38,525 nucleotides of DNA from CAZPBO01 sp964584815 (GTDB taxonomy: Bacteria > Planctomycetota > SKW154): assembly GCA_964584815.1 (NCBI GenBank), contig CAZPBO010000017.1:1-38525 (forward strand). Reading direction: 5' to 3'. The notes below the pieces were generated by a model. The model made no database searches. It saw only the letters and a list, made by a program, of their open reading frames with translations, and was not told the origin of the DNA. Positions 17,432 through 24,886 of the stretch are shown here, piece after piece. A program made the position numbers and the translations under genes. How positions within the stretch are numbered: the stretch's first letter is position 1; every line of letters begins with the position of its first letter.

Positions 17432-18342
17432 CGTGGTTGTCTGTCGGCTGCGCTACTGCGGCAAACCAGCAACGGATGACCATCATCTTGCCTGTGGAAC
17501 CGCAACGCGTGGCAGCAACTGTCCGTAAAGGCGCAGCCCACATCGTAGCGTTGGCAAACCAAACCCTTTATGAAACCAGAGTGAGTTGGCGGCAGGGACG
17601 GTTTCACCCATCGCTTGAAAAGATATCTGATGGCGTTAAGACCTTTGTTGTTACCCCTCAAGGTGTCGTCTATCTGCGCGATAAGGGCTTTTATTACAAA
17701 GGGGAAAAACTCCATATCAGGCTTCCAACAAATGTTCCACCGCTTGCGGTCTGTGAAGCAGCAGGCAAACTGTATGCGTGGTTTCTTGTGGCAAAGGGGA
17801 AGCGCGCCAAACGGCTGCTCTGGACAGGTGACCAAAAAGGTGGCAATGTCCTCTTTGACCAGGAAGGATGGGGGGTTGTGGTCTGGGTGGTGGCGGCAGA
17901 TAACGCTGTGGTTGCCGGTAACGAGAAGGTGGTTCTTCTGCTGCAGAAAGGCGGGGGGGAGATTGTGGAACACAACGGGCTGATAAAGGGCGGCGCGGTG
18001 GCGGGAGGCAAACTGTGGTTAGCGTTCGTCAAGAGCGGCAAACTTCTATGGCGGCGGGTCAGCGCGGAAGCAGGTGCCATCCGCACATTCATAAAAAGTC
18101 TGAAAAGAGATGGTGCCAAACAGAATAAAACGGAGCCCATAATTCTCGTCACAGGATGCGACAGTTTCGGTGTGTGGCGTATGCGGGATGGGGTGATGCG
18201 GGTTTACTGGCGGGGAGCACCACGCATAGTTGGGCTCGCAAATGTCAGGAACATAAGCATTGATGATGGCACACTTTACAGGGTGCTCTGGACAGGCGGG
18301 CACACCCTCGCTATTCAGTTGCTACCATCTCAAACACGGTAA
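17383..18342 (+). CDS. Exported beta-propeller-like protein of unknown function
   Basis: The ATG at 17383 is preceded by GGAGGGAAGG, better than the ATG five codons upstream. The gene overlaps the radical SAM gene by 49 bases. The N-terminus (HTRLRQAAVAASLIAWLSVG) is a signal peptide, ending either at ATA-A or at a weak lipobox before the Cys in SVGC. The rest, about 290 residues, is a series of short strands with G-x-V-Y-L-R-D-K, L-Y-A-W and KLWLAFVKSGK, which looks like propeller blades without a recognisable family. No catalytic motif is seen. Its link to the two redox/radical genes upstream is positional only. Confidence 0.6.
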   Translation: MPHTRLRQAAVAASLIAWLSVGCATAANQQRMTIILPVEPQRVAATVRKGAAHIVALANQTLYETRVSWRQGRFHPSLEKISDGVKTFVVTPQGVVYLRDKGFYYKGEKLHIRLPTNVPPLAVCEAAGKLYAWFLVAKGKRAKRLLWTGDQKGGNVLFDQEGWGVVVWVVAADNAVVAGNEKVVLLLQKGGGEIVEHNGLIKGGAVAGGKLWLAFVKSGKLLWRRVSAEAGAIRTFIKSLKRDGAKQNKTEPIILVTGCDSFGVWRMRDGVMRVYWRGAPRIVGLANVRNISIDDGTLYRVLWTGGHTLAIQLLPSQTR

Positions 18343-19322
18343 CGCTCAAGGTTGAGCATCTCCTTTGCAACCACGCGCTCCCCAAGGTCATCATCCCCCC
18401 TGATAAGGGAGAGCCTGACCTGCTCACCCTCATTTGCGTCGGAGTAGCGCGCGACAATAGAGAGCGCTATATCCAGCACCTCGCCATCCTGTTTGCCGAA
18501 CAGCAGCGCCACAGGACCAACAACGCTGGTGGGCTCAAGACGGAGGGCATACGGCGGACGCACCCTGTCAAGAAAATTGTTCTCCGCTTCATAGCGCCCA
18601 ACGATAAGGCGGCTTTCGGAGGGGAGACGGAAGAAGCGTCCTGCGTTGATGATGCGGAAGTCAGCGAGAGACCGCCATCCCTGCCGCAGCAGAACCTTCA
18701 CTTTTTTTGCGTAGTTTGCGTCGGTGAGGAGACAGCCGCCTGCAGGCTGTGGTGGTTCCTCAATTCCCAACTCTTTGGCGAGGGCAAGTTGCCGCCGCCT
18801 TGAACGCCCCCTTATGTCAAGCAACTTATCACGCTCAACAAGCCCCTCTACCTCAGCACGAGTGGGACGCAGATTTTTCGCCGTTAGCGGTCGCAAAATC
18901 AACCCCTGTAGGTTCGCCTCGCGCTCCATCATCGGCAAAATATGGGCAAACTGCGTCATCGGACGCTGCCCCACCACCTCGCCTGTGGAGATGAAATCGG
19001 CACGCACAGCACGCATCATCTCACCCGCCCGCCGATACATCAGAATGCGACAGTCAACGCAGGGGTTCATCCACCTACCGAAACCGTGTGGAGGTCTCTC
19101 AAGCAGACCTACAAACTCTGCCGTGACATCAACCACAACAACATCTACGCCAAACCTTTCCGCAACATAGCGCCTGTATTCTTCGGGCTTTCTATGCCTG
19201 CTCAACGGGAAAAAGACCGAATAGAACCGCACAGGCACCACCTCAATTCCAAAACTCTCAAGAAGTTTCAAAGAAACAATTGAGTCAAGCCCGTCAGAGA
19301 AGAGATGCACACATCGCGCCAA
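18330..19322 (-). CDS. PP-loop ATP pyrophosphatase, ThiI/MnmA-like, possible tRNA thiolation enzyme
   Basis: The TTG at 19322 is chosen because AGGAGG lies six bases upstream and the PP-loop follows at once (MARCVHLFSDGLDS); a GTG 12 codons further upstream has no such site. The PP-loop reads S-D-G-L-D-S (residues 9-14) where the family has S-G-G-x-D-S. MNPCVDCRILMYRRAGE, STGEVVGQRPM, LRPLTAKNLRPT, LLDIRGRSRRRQLALAKELG and AGGCLLTDANYAKK are typical of a bacterial family related to ThiI and MnmA that is often annotated as a tRNA thiouridylase. The 330-residue length is normal for the family. The function is inferred by family only. Its end overlaps the convergent plus-strand gene by 13 bases. 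Confidence 0.78.
   Translation of the reverse strand: MARCVHLFSDGLDSIVSLKLLESFGIEVVPVRFYSVFFPLSRHRKPEEYRRYVAERFGVDVVVVDVTAEFVGLLERPPHGFGRWMNPCVDCRILMYRRAGEMMRAVRADFISTGEVVGQRPMTQFAHILPMMEREANLQGLILRPLTAKNLRPTRAEVEGLVERDKLLDIRGRSRRRQLALAKELGIEEPPQPAGGCLLTDANYAKKVKVLLRQGWRSLADFRIINAGRFFRLPSESRLIVGRYEAENNFLDRVRPPYALRLEPTSVVGPVALLFGKQDGEVLDIALSIVARYSDANEGEQVRLSLIRGDDDLGERVVAKEMLNLERYRV
18344..18357. other. Inverted repeat next to a convergent stop codon
   Basis: GCTCAA (18344-18349) and TTGAGC (18352-18357) form a perfect palindromic arm pair, one base after the TAA of the plus-strand gene (18340-18342) and inside the 3' end of the convergent PP-loop gene. No T-run follows. Confidence 0.4.
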
Positions 19323-19348
19323 AACCGCCCTCCTAAAGTGCTGAACCC

Positions 19349-19377
19349 AAATTACCACCCCCTAACTCTGTCTGCAA
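19349..19377 (-). promoter_or_regulatory. Promoter candidate for the PP-loop gene
   Basis: On the minus strand TTGCAG (19377-19372) is followed after 17 bases by TAATTT (19354-19349). The AGGAGG ribosome site (19334-19329) and the TTG start follow closely. Confidence 0.4.
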
Positions 19378-19394
19378 CTTTTATCACCACGGTG

Positions 19395-19423
19395 TTGAAA
19401 AACTCTCCGCGATTTGGCAGAAT
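19395..19423 (+). promoter_or_regulatory. Promoter candidate for the pseudopilus operon
   Basis: TTGAAA (19395-19400), 17 bases, then CAGAAT (19418-19423). It would give a leader of about 100 bases before the FHA gene. A second match (TTGCTG at 19487, TATATT at 19509) lies so close to the start codon that the ribosome site would be lost, so I prefer this one. Confidence 0.38.
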
Positions 19424-19441
19424 TGCTTTACGCTAATGGCA

Positions 19442-19485
19442 GTGTATTAAAGGTGATTTAACACATTGAGGCGGAAATCTGCCTC
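19442..19485. promoter_or_regulatory. Two leader stem-loops before the FHA gene
   Basis: The first dyad pairs GTG-TTAAA (19442-19451, with a 2-base bulge) with TTTAA-CAC (19457-19464) around GGTGA. The second pairs GAGGC (19468-19472) with GCCTC (19481-19485). They lie between the candidate promoter and the start codon, so they could be an operator or a 5'-leader structure. I see no match to a known riboswitch. Confidence 0.35.
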
Positions 19486-19527
19486 TTTGCTGGGCATAAA
19501 AATTGCTTTATATTGGGGAGGAAGGTT

Positions 19528-22038
19528 ATGGGGGATGAAGGGCTGAAACTGATTATAAGTGAGCAGGGTAAGGAGTGGGAGTATCCGATAAAGGAGTTTC
19601 CCATCACTATGGGGCGGGGACCCAACAATGTGATAGTGCTGGTTGACCCGAAGGCGTCGCGGCGGCATTGCGTCATTGAGAAAAGCGATGAGGGCATAAT
19701 AATCCGAGATTTGGGTTCGCGCAACGGCACCACCGTAAACGGCAGCAAAATAGAGGTCTCCCCGCTTAAAGAGGGAGACATAATCGGTGTGGGTGATACG
19801 CTGATATACTTCGGGAAAAAGAAAGAGGTGCCCAAAGAGAAAGCAGAATTCTGCCTTTTCGTCGTGAGCGGAGAGCACGAAGGAAAGGAGTTCCCACTGA
19901 CCGATTTGCCGCTCACCATAGGACGCAAAAAAGGCAACAAGATTGTGCTGTCGGATGAGCGTGTGTCGGGTGAACACGCCAGAGTGGATGTTGAGGGTGG
20001 GCAATTTGTTCTGGTGGACCTAAAAAGCACAAACGGCACATATATAGGTGACAGACGCGTGGAGAGAGAAGTGCTTGAGGTGGGAACAAGGTTTGCGATA
20101 AGCGGAACAGTTTTTGAATTCAGAAGGATTGGAGAAGCGCCACCTGCTGATGTGGGAAAGGCGGTGGAGGAGGAAGAAAAGAAAGAGGAGGAGGCAAAAG
20201 GAGAGGGAAAAGGGGCGGAGAAGGCGGTGGGAGAGGCGCCGCGGGAAGCGCGCCCCGATACACTCCGTGAGGAAGATGTGGAGTTGGACTTGGAGCGTGC
20301 GCGGCGTCAGGCTGCTGTTCCGAAGGTTCTGGTTGTGGTCGTAGCGCTCTTCGTCATCGGCGCGGGACTTTTCCTTCTATACCAGTTGCTGCGTGCCGGC
20401 GGCATAGCCACCCTCTATAAAGGCGGTCTCATCGTGACAAACCCCTCTTTTGAAGAGGAGCAGAACGGGGCGGTGGTAGGCTGGGCAACAGAGCCCCCCA
20501 AAGCAGCGGTGCGTGACGCCACCATCGCAAAACAGGGCAAATTCTCCCTCCACCTCTCCCCCGTAGCCAACAAAGAAATAACCATCCTGCGATACAACGA
20601 TGATATTCCCGTGCGCGCAGGCAGCGCATACCGCCTCCATTTTCAGGTGCGCACCGAAAACACCCTAGCCTGCGCCCTCCGTGTGGACTGGCTCTCCGAC
20701 AAGAACCCCAACTATCACAAAGTTGAGTTCGGCAGGCTGCTTGAAGGAACACGGCGTGATTGGACGCCGCTTTCCTACACCTTTGTTGTCCCACCAGAGG
20801 CGACCAAGATGCGCGTGGGGCTCGCCCTTTTCGGTTCCCGCGGTGAATGCTGGGTGGATGAAGCAAAACTCACGAAAGCAGAAAGTGCGCCGCAGCGCCA
20901 GATAAAGGGCAAAAGATTCTCCGCGTGGCTGTCAGGACACGGAACAGTTGATTTGAGTCTCGGTAACCTGTGTGTGGTGCAGGACATTGAAGGCTACATC
21001 TGCCGATTGAAGGAGAGCGGAACGCCGCCTCCTGACGCCTATCAGTCGCGCGCAGTCATAGACGGACCCACCATCCAGAATTCGGTGGCGGAGGTGAGAG
21101 GAGAGTTGACTTGCGGAACAGGAATCAGTGTTGATTTCCTCCAGACACTATCACCCACAAAGGACGGACTCAGACTCTCATATAAGTTCACAAAAAGCAT
21201 CCCCGCTGATACGGTGTTTGCGCTCAGAATGCTTCTTCCTAAAAAACGGGTGGACAGGCTTGAAGCGGTGGTTCAAGGCAAGAAGGTTCCCGTGGAGACG
21301 ACGAAGACGGAGTGGACGGCGTGGGGAATGACGGAGTTGATAATCAAAGTGGGCACAAACAAGATGGTTTTGCATTTTTCGCTTCCGGTGCGTTCTGTGA
21401 TGACCCAAGAAGGCGCGTATCTGCGCCTTGAGGTGGGGGTGAAGACGGAAGAGATGCCGCAACCGCCTGAGGTTGTGATAGATGTGCTGCCATTCTCACA
21501 GGAGGAGAAGAAAGGTGCGCTTGATGTGCTGGAGAAGATAAAGGCGCTGGTTGAAGCGGAGCGCTATCAGGAGGCAGCGCAGTTAGCACGCCGTTCCATA
21601 ACCAATCCTCTACTGACAGAACACGACAAACAGTGGTTGCAGAAAGTTTGGAGCAACTGCGAGCGCGCGGGACGCTCATGGCTTGCCCGTATGGAAGCGA
21701 TGTTTGAAGACATCCTCACAACGCCCAGAGCCGAGATAAGAGATGCTTTGGTGAGCCTGGCGCAGAAAGTGACGCAGTCGTATCCTGAAGGCGACTTGAA
21801 GGAACGCGCTGCGTCCCTCGTCCTGCGTGCCAAAGAGACGGTCAAGAAGGGATGGGAGAAGCGGCGTGAAAAAGCCGCAGAGAAGATGCTGCAGAATGCA
21901 AAAGAGGCGCGTCAGAACCATCTCCACGGGTATGCCACAGTAATGCTATCTGAAATACTGACCCGATATCCCAACACCAACGCCGCAAAAGAGGCGAAAA
22001 CCCTCCTTGACGACATCCGTTTTGAGCGTGGGAGATAG
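19528..22038 (+). CDS. Membrane protein with two FHA domains and an external carbohydrate-binding-like domain
   Basis: The ATG at 19528 follows GGGGAGGAAGG; an in-frame TTG five codons upstream is less likely. The product has 836 residues. Two forkhead-associated domains occupy about residues 6-96 and 109-201, each with the phosphothreonine-pocket pattern (G-R...S-R-R-H...D-L-G-S-R-N-G-T, and G-R...S-G-E-H...D-L-K-S-T-N-G-T). A Lys/Glu-rich linker leads to one membrane helix (about 264-288). Outside, residues 301-450 look like a galactose-binding/CBM4_9-type sandwich (NPSFEEEQNGAVVGW, HFQVRTE, WVDEAKLTKAE). A further beta-rich part and a helical, possibly TPR-like C-terminus follow. It is the first gene of the pseudopilus operon and ends 3 bases before the PilM-like gene, so it may sense phosphorylation and couple it to assembly. 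That role is inference. Confidence 0.8.
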   Translation: MGDEGLKLIISEQGKEWEYPIKEFPITMGRGPNNVIVLVDPKASRRHCVIEKSDEGIIIRDLGSRNGTTVNGSKIEVSPLKEGDIIGVGDTLIYFGKKKEVPKEKAEFCLFVVSGEHEGKEFPLTDLPLTIGRKKGNKIVLSDERVSGEHARVDVEGGQFVLVDLKSTNGTYIGDRRVEREVLEVGTRFAISGTVFEFRRIGEAPPADVGKAVEEEEKKEEEAKGEGKGAEKAVGEAPREARPDTLREEDVELDLERARRQAAVPKVLVVVVALFVIGAGLFLLYQLLRAGGIATLYKGGLIVTNPSFEEEQNGAVVGWATEPPKAAVRDATIAKQGKFSLHLSPVANKEITILRYNDDIPVRAGSAYRLHFQVRTENTLACALRVDWLSDKNPNYHKVEFGRLLEGTRRDWTPLSYTFVVPPEATKMRVGLALFGSRGECWVDEAKLTKAESAPQRQIKGKRFSAWLSGHGTVDLSLGNLCVVQDIEGYICRLKESGTPPPDAYQSRAVIDGPTIQNSVAEVRGELTCGTGISVDFLQTLSPTKDGLRLSYKFTKSIPADTVFALRMLLPKKRVDRLEAVVQGKKVPVETTKTEWTAWGMTELIIKVGTNKMVLHFSLPVRSVMTQEGAYLRLEVGVKTEEMPQPPEVVIDVLPFSQEEKKGALDVLEKIKALVEAERYQEAAQLARRSITNPLLTEHDKQWLQKVWSNCERAGRSWLARMEAMFEDILTTPRAEIRDALVSLAQKVTQSYPEGDLKERAASLVLRAKETVKKGWEKRREKAAEKMLQNAKEARQNHLHGYATVMLSEILTRYPNTNAAKEAKTLLDDIRFERGR

Positions 22039-22041
22039 GAA

Positions 22042-23688
22042 ATGGGCAATGTTGCGTGGGGAATAGATTTCGGCAGTCGCGCCACGAAAATCGCCCAAGT
22101 CCGTAGAGAACAGAACAAGGTGATAATTGAGCGCGTTGTGGTAGCAGAGCACGGTCGCGACCTGCGGGAAGCGCTATCAGCAGCAGGAGTCGTCGTTCGT
22201 GAAGGAATCGTAGGCTTGAGTGGCAAAGACTGTATGCTGCGCCTTGTCAAGGTTCCCCAAGCCCCACCCAAGAGACTCTCCCTCATCCTTGAGTTTGAGA
22301 TAGGCGAATTGACGAAGCGCTCTACAGAACCAACCTGCGGCGCATATCACATAAGCGGTGCATCCGAGATGCTCTCTGACCAGTTGCTCGCCACCATCGC
22401 ATTGGTCAAGGAAAAAACGACAGAGCAGATTTACCAGAATCTTCACGGCGCTGGAGTCGCCTGCCACGCTTTCCTCCCCACCCCATTTGCCCTTTACAAC
22501 ACCTTCTTGGCGCTCAAAAACTACGACCCATCAGGAGTGACCGTCCTGCTTGACATTGGCGTTCAGACAACGACATTGGCGGTGGTGAAGGACGGGGCGT
22601 TTATATTGGGTCGCACTATTCCTGTTGGGGCGCAGGAACTCACCAAAGCGCTTGCATCCGCTTTGTCCATCACATCCCAGCAGGCAGAGAATGTGCTTTT
22701 GCGTGAGGGAGTCATAAAACCGAAGAACTGGCGTAGTGAGCGGGAGAAGAGCATCTCCGATGCTTTAAGCGGGGTGGTTGACAGGATACTGCTGGGTGTG
22801 CGTTCAGCGCTCAATATGGTTAAGCGCCAGATGCGGTTAAAGAGCATAAAGCCAGACAGGGTTTTGTTGTTTGGGGGATGTGCGCGCCTGCCGGGACTTG
22901 ACCATATGGTATCGGCATCGCTGAAGACAAAAGCGGAGGTAGCGTCTGTGTTGCCGCCACCGTCGTCGCAGTTTCCCGATGCCGACCCACGCCCAGGGCT
23001 CCACGAGCAGATTCCCGCCCGCGATGCTCAGAACATAAGCCCTATGGGTTCCGAACTGGCTGTGGCGGTAGGACTTGCCTTAAGCGCGTTGGGTCCACCG
23101 TTTTTGAAACTTGACCTTCTGCCGCCGCTTCTGCGCAAAAAAATAGAGTTTCGCGAAAGATATGTGTGGCTGATAGCAGCGGTGGCTCTGGTCGTCGCCT
23201 TTGTTATCCTCGCAGGGCTCGCTGTGGGGCGTGAAGAAGGCAGCGTGCGTAGGCGCAACACTGCGCTCAAACAGCGAAGAGAACAACTGGAAAGCCGTCG
23301 CAGCGCCCTTGCCGCAAAACGCAAACAACTTAACCGCCTGCGCTCCACACTCAAGAAACTGCGACAACTCCCTTCCTTAAACAAAGGTGTTGTCAAACTC
23401 CTTGCGCAACTCCACTCAACGAAAGTGATGCCACAATCCATCAACCTCACATCTTTAAACCTCACAGAAACCAAAAGCGAGGAAAAAAGCCGCTCAAAGG
23501 TGCTCTATCTGAGCGGAACGGTCAACGCTGAAGTGGGGGAGGAGATGACAATTGTGAGGCGTTTTGCCAAGGTGCTGAGCGAGTTGCCTTTTGTGGAAGG
23601 AGCCTCTGTTGACCCGGAAGCGACAAAACGGCAAAAAGGGCGTTTTGTCTTTCGCATAGGTGTCTCCTTCACGGAGGAAGAGAAATGA
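22042..23688 (+). CDS. PilM-PilN fusion (GspL-like) assembly protein
   Basis: Residues 1-350 form an actin-like ATPase fold of the PilM type: WGIDFGSRATKIAQV for the first phosphate loop, VTVLLDIGVQTTTLAVVKDG for the second, and VLLFGGCARLPGL near the end. A membrane helix (about 374-396) is followed by a basic coiled coil (400-445) and a small periplasmic domain ending in KGRFVFRIGVSF, as in PilN. PilM and PilN are separate proteins in type IV pili, while GspL of type II secretion has this single-chain arrangement, so the protein joins the two views. It would sit at the inner membrane, binding the ATPase on the cytoplasmic side and the PilO-like protein outside. ATGA overlap with the next gene. 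Confidence 0.82.
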   Translation: MGNVAWGIDFGSRATKIAQVRREQNKVIIERVVVAEHGRDLREALSAAGVVVREGIVGLSGKDCMLRLVKVPQAPPKRLSLILEFEIGELTKRSTEPTCGAYHISGASEMLSDQLLATIALVKEKTTEQIYQNLHGAGVACHAFLPTPFALYNTFLALKNYDPSGVTVLLDIGVQTTTLAVVKDGAFILGRTIPVGAQELTKALASALSITSQQAENVLLREGVIKPKNWRSEREKSISDALSGVVDRILLGVRSALNMVKRQMRLKSIKPDRVLLFGGCARLPGLDHMVSASLKTKAEVASVLPPPSSQFPDADPRPGLHEQIPARDAQNISPMGSELAVAVGLALSALGPPFLKLDLLPPLLRKKIEFRERYVWLIAAVALVVAFVILAGLAVGREEGSVRRRNTALKQRREQLESRRSALAAKRKQLNRLRSTLKKLRQLPSLNKGVVKLLAQLHSTKVMPQSINLTSLNLTETKSEEKSRSKVLYLSGTVNAEVGEEMTIVRRFAKVLSELPFVEGASVDPEATKRQKGRFVFRIGVSFTEEEK

Positions 23689-24476
23689 AAAGGTTTCTCG
23701 GCTGGATATTTATGAGTGCGGAGGTGGCGGTGGCGTTGTGCGTTGTGGGGTGGTGGATAGGGTCGGCGAACGAGGCGGAGAAACTGCGGAACGAGAACGC
23801 CGAACTGGCGCGTTATATAGAGGAGAACGCTACAAGTCTGCGAGACGAGGGGCGCGTCATCACTCTCCTAAAGAAGATGAAGGAGGATGTGCTACCCAAA
23901 GCGCTTGATATGCTCTGTTTCAACGCTCCACGCCCGCCAAAAGGCGGCACGGGAACCTATTTCCGTGAGGAACTGGAGAAGATGAAGGACAGACTGCGCA
24001 AGAAGGCGAAGAAGTTGAGCGGACTGCGTAACTTTCCGCGCAATTTCGGGCTGGATGACCTGATAAAGAAGGAGATGACGGAGGAGGAGAAAGCGGAGTT
24101 CGCGTGTCGTCTTGCGGCGACCAATTATCTCCTTGAAGCGATTCTGAAACCTGGGGTTGCAACGGTGGCGTCGGTGAAGCAGTTGAAGAGCAGCGACGCA
24201 GTAATAGGAGATGACCTGCAAGTGCATAAATACCCGATAGAGATTTCGTTTGAAGCACGGCTTAGCATAGCAGAGCAACTCCTTGCGGCAACCTGCGTTA
24301 AAGGCAGATTCCTTCTGCTTGAGGGGTTGGAGATGAAACCTGCAGCGAAGGAAGGCAACTTAAAAGTGACGGTGCTGCTTTCTGCGCTTGCCAAAGCGGT
24401 CTACAAGAAGGGGCAAGAAAAGAGGCGCCCCACAAAGCACAGACCCCCACACATCTTCAGAAGGAGAAGATACTGA
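23685..24476 (+). CDS. PilO/GspM-like inner-membrane assembly protein
   Basis: The protein has 263 residues, with one N-terminal membrane helix (about 5-28), then a long charged coiled coil and a small alpha/beta domain (YPIEISFEARLSIAEQLL, LLLEGLEMKP, LKVTVLLSAL), which is the layout of PilO, GspM and the Amuc_1100-type proteins of PVC bacteria. It follows a PilM-PilN fusion, as PilO does elsewhere. Sequence identity to named families looks low, so the call rests on architecture and position. Start overlaps the previous stop (ATGA); a basic tail (RRPTKHRPPHIFRRRRY) ends the protein. Confidence 0.68.
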   Translation: MKRFLGWIFMSAEVAVALCVVGWWIGSANEAEKLRNENAELARYIEENATSLRDEGRVITLLKKMKEDVLPKALDMLCFNAPRPPKGGTGTYFREELEKMKDRLRKKAKKLSGLRNFPRNFGLDDLIKKEMTEEEKAEFACRLAATNYLLEAILKPGVATVASVKQLKSSDAVIGDDLQVHKYPIEISFEARLSIAEQLLAATCVKGRFLLLEGLEMKPAAKEGNLKVTVLLSALAKAVYKKGQEKRRPTKHRPPHIFRRRRY

Positions 24477-24886
24477 TGCGACCTGAAAAGATTGCTTTCA
24501 TCGTCGCCGTCTGTCTTGTTGGTGTGGGAGCGCTGCTTGTAAAACTCTCTTCCGAGGAGAAGGGCGAGATTCCACCACTTCCTGAGTGCGGCGAGACAGG
24601 TGCTATGGTCTTGGAGAAGAGTCCGTCGCTGTTTGACGAAGGAGTTGTTGGGAAACTGCTGGCGTCTGGGGGGCGTGACCCGTGGCAGCAGATGGAAAGC
24701 GCGCTGCGCCCCAGCCCTCAATACATCCCCGCCCCAAAACCACCATCCCAACCCCCCCCATTTGTGGTGCCACCTCTCTCCTGCGGCGGTCCCCTCTCCT
24801 TCCTCACCCCCCAAAGACTGCGCTCAATAAAAGTGGTGGACGCTCCCCAAGAACCCAAAAAGGAGGAAAACGATGCGGACAAGTAG
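24476..24886 (+). CDS. Small single-pass membrane protein with proline-rich periplasmic part
   Basis: The 136-residue product has a membrane helix at about 6-23 and a proline-rich stretch at about 80-100 (PAPKPPSQPPPFVVPP), and two cysteines (in PECGETG and LSCGG). It lies after the PilO-like gene, where pilP or gspC genes are usually found, and the layout (short cytoplasmic end, helix, flexible Pro-rich region) fits a PilP/GspC-like linker, but the folded domain of those proteins is not recognisable. An AAGGAG site precedes the ATG and the start shares one base with the previous stop. The end overlaps the next gene by 14 bases. Confidence 0.6.
   Translation: MRPEKIAFIVAVCLVGVGALLVKLSSEEKGEIPPLPECGETGAMVLEKSPSLFDEGVVGKLLASGGRDPWQQMESALRPSPQYIPAPKPPSQPPPFVVPPLSCGGPLSFLTPQRLRSIKVVDAPQEPKKEENDADK

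Noticed and set aside
19487..19514. Promoter TTGCTG-16-TATATT before the FHA gene
   Set aside because: The transcript would start inside or after the ribosome site at 19515-19526, so translation would be poor. A promoter further upstream fits better.
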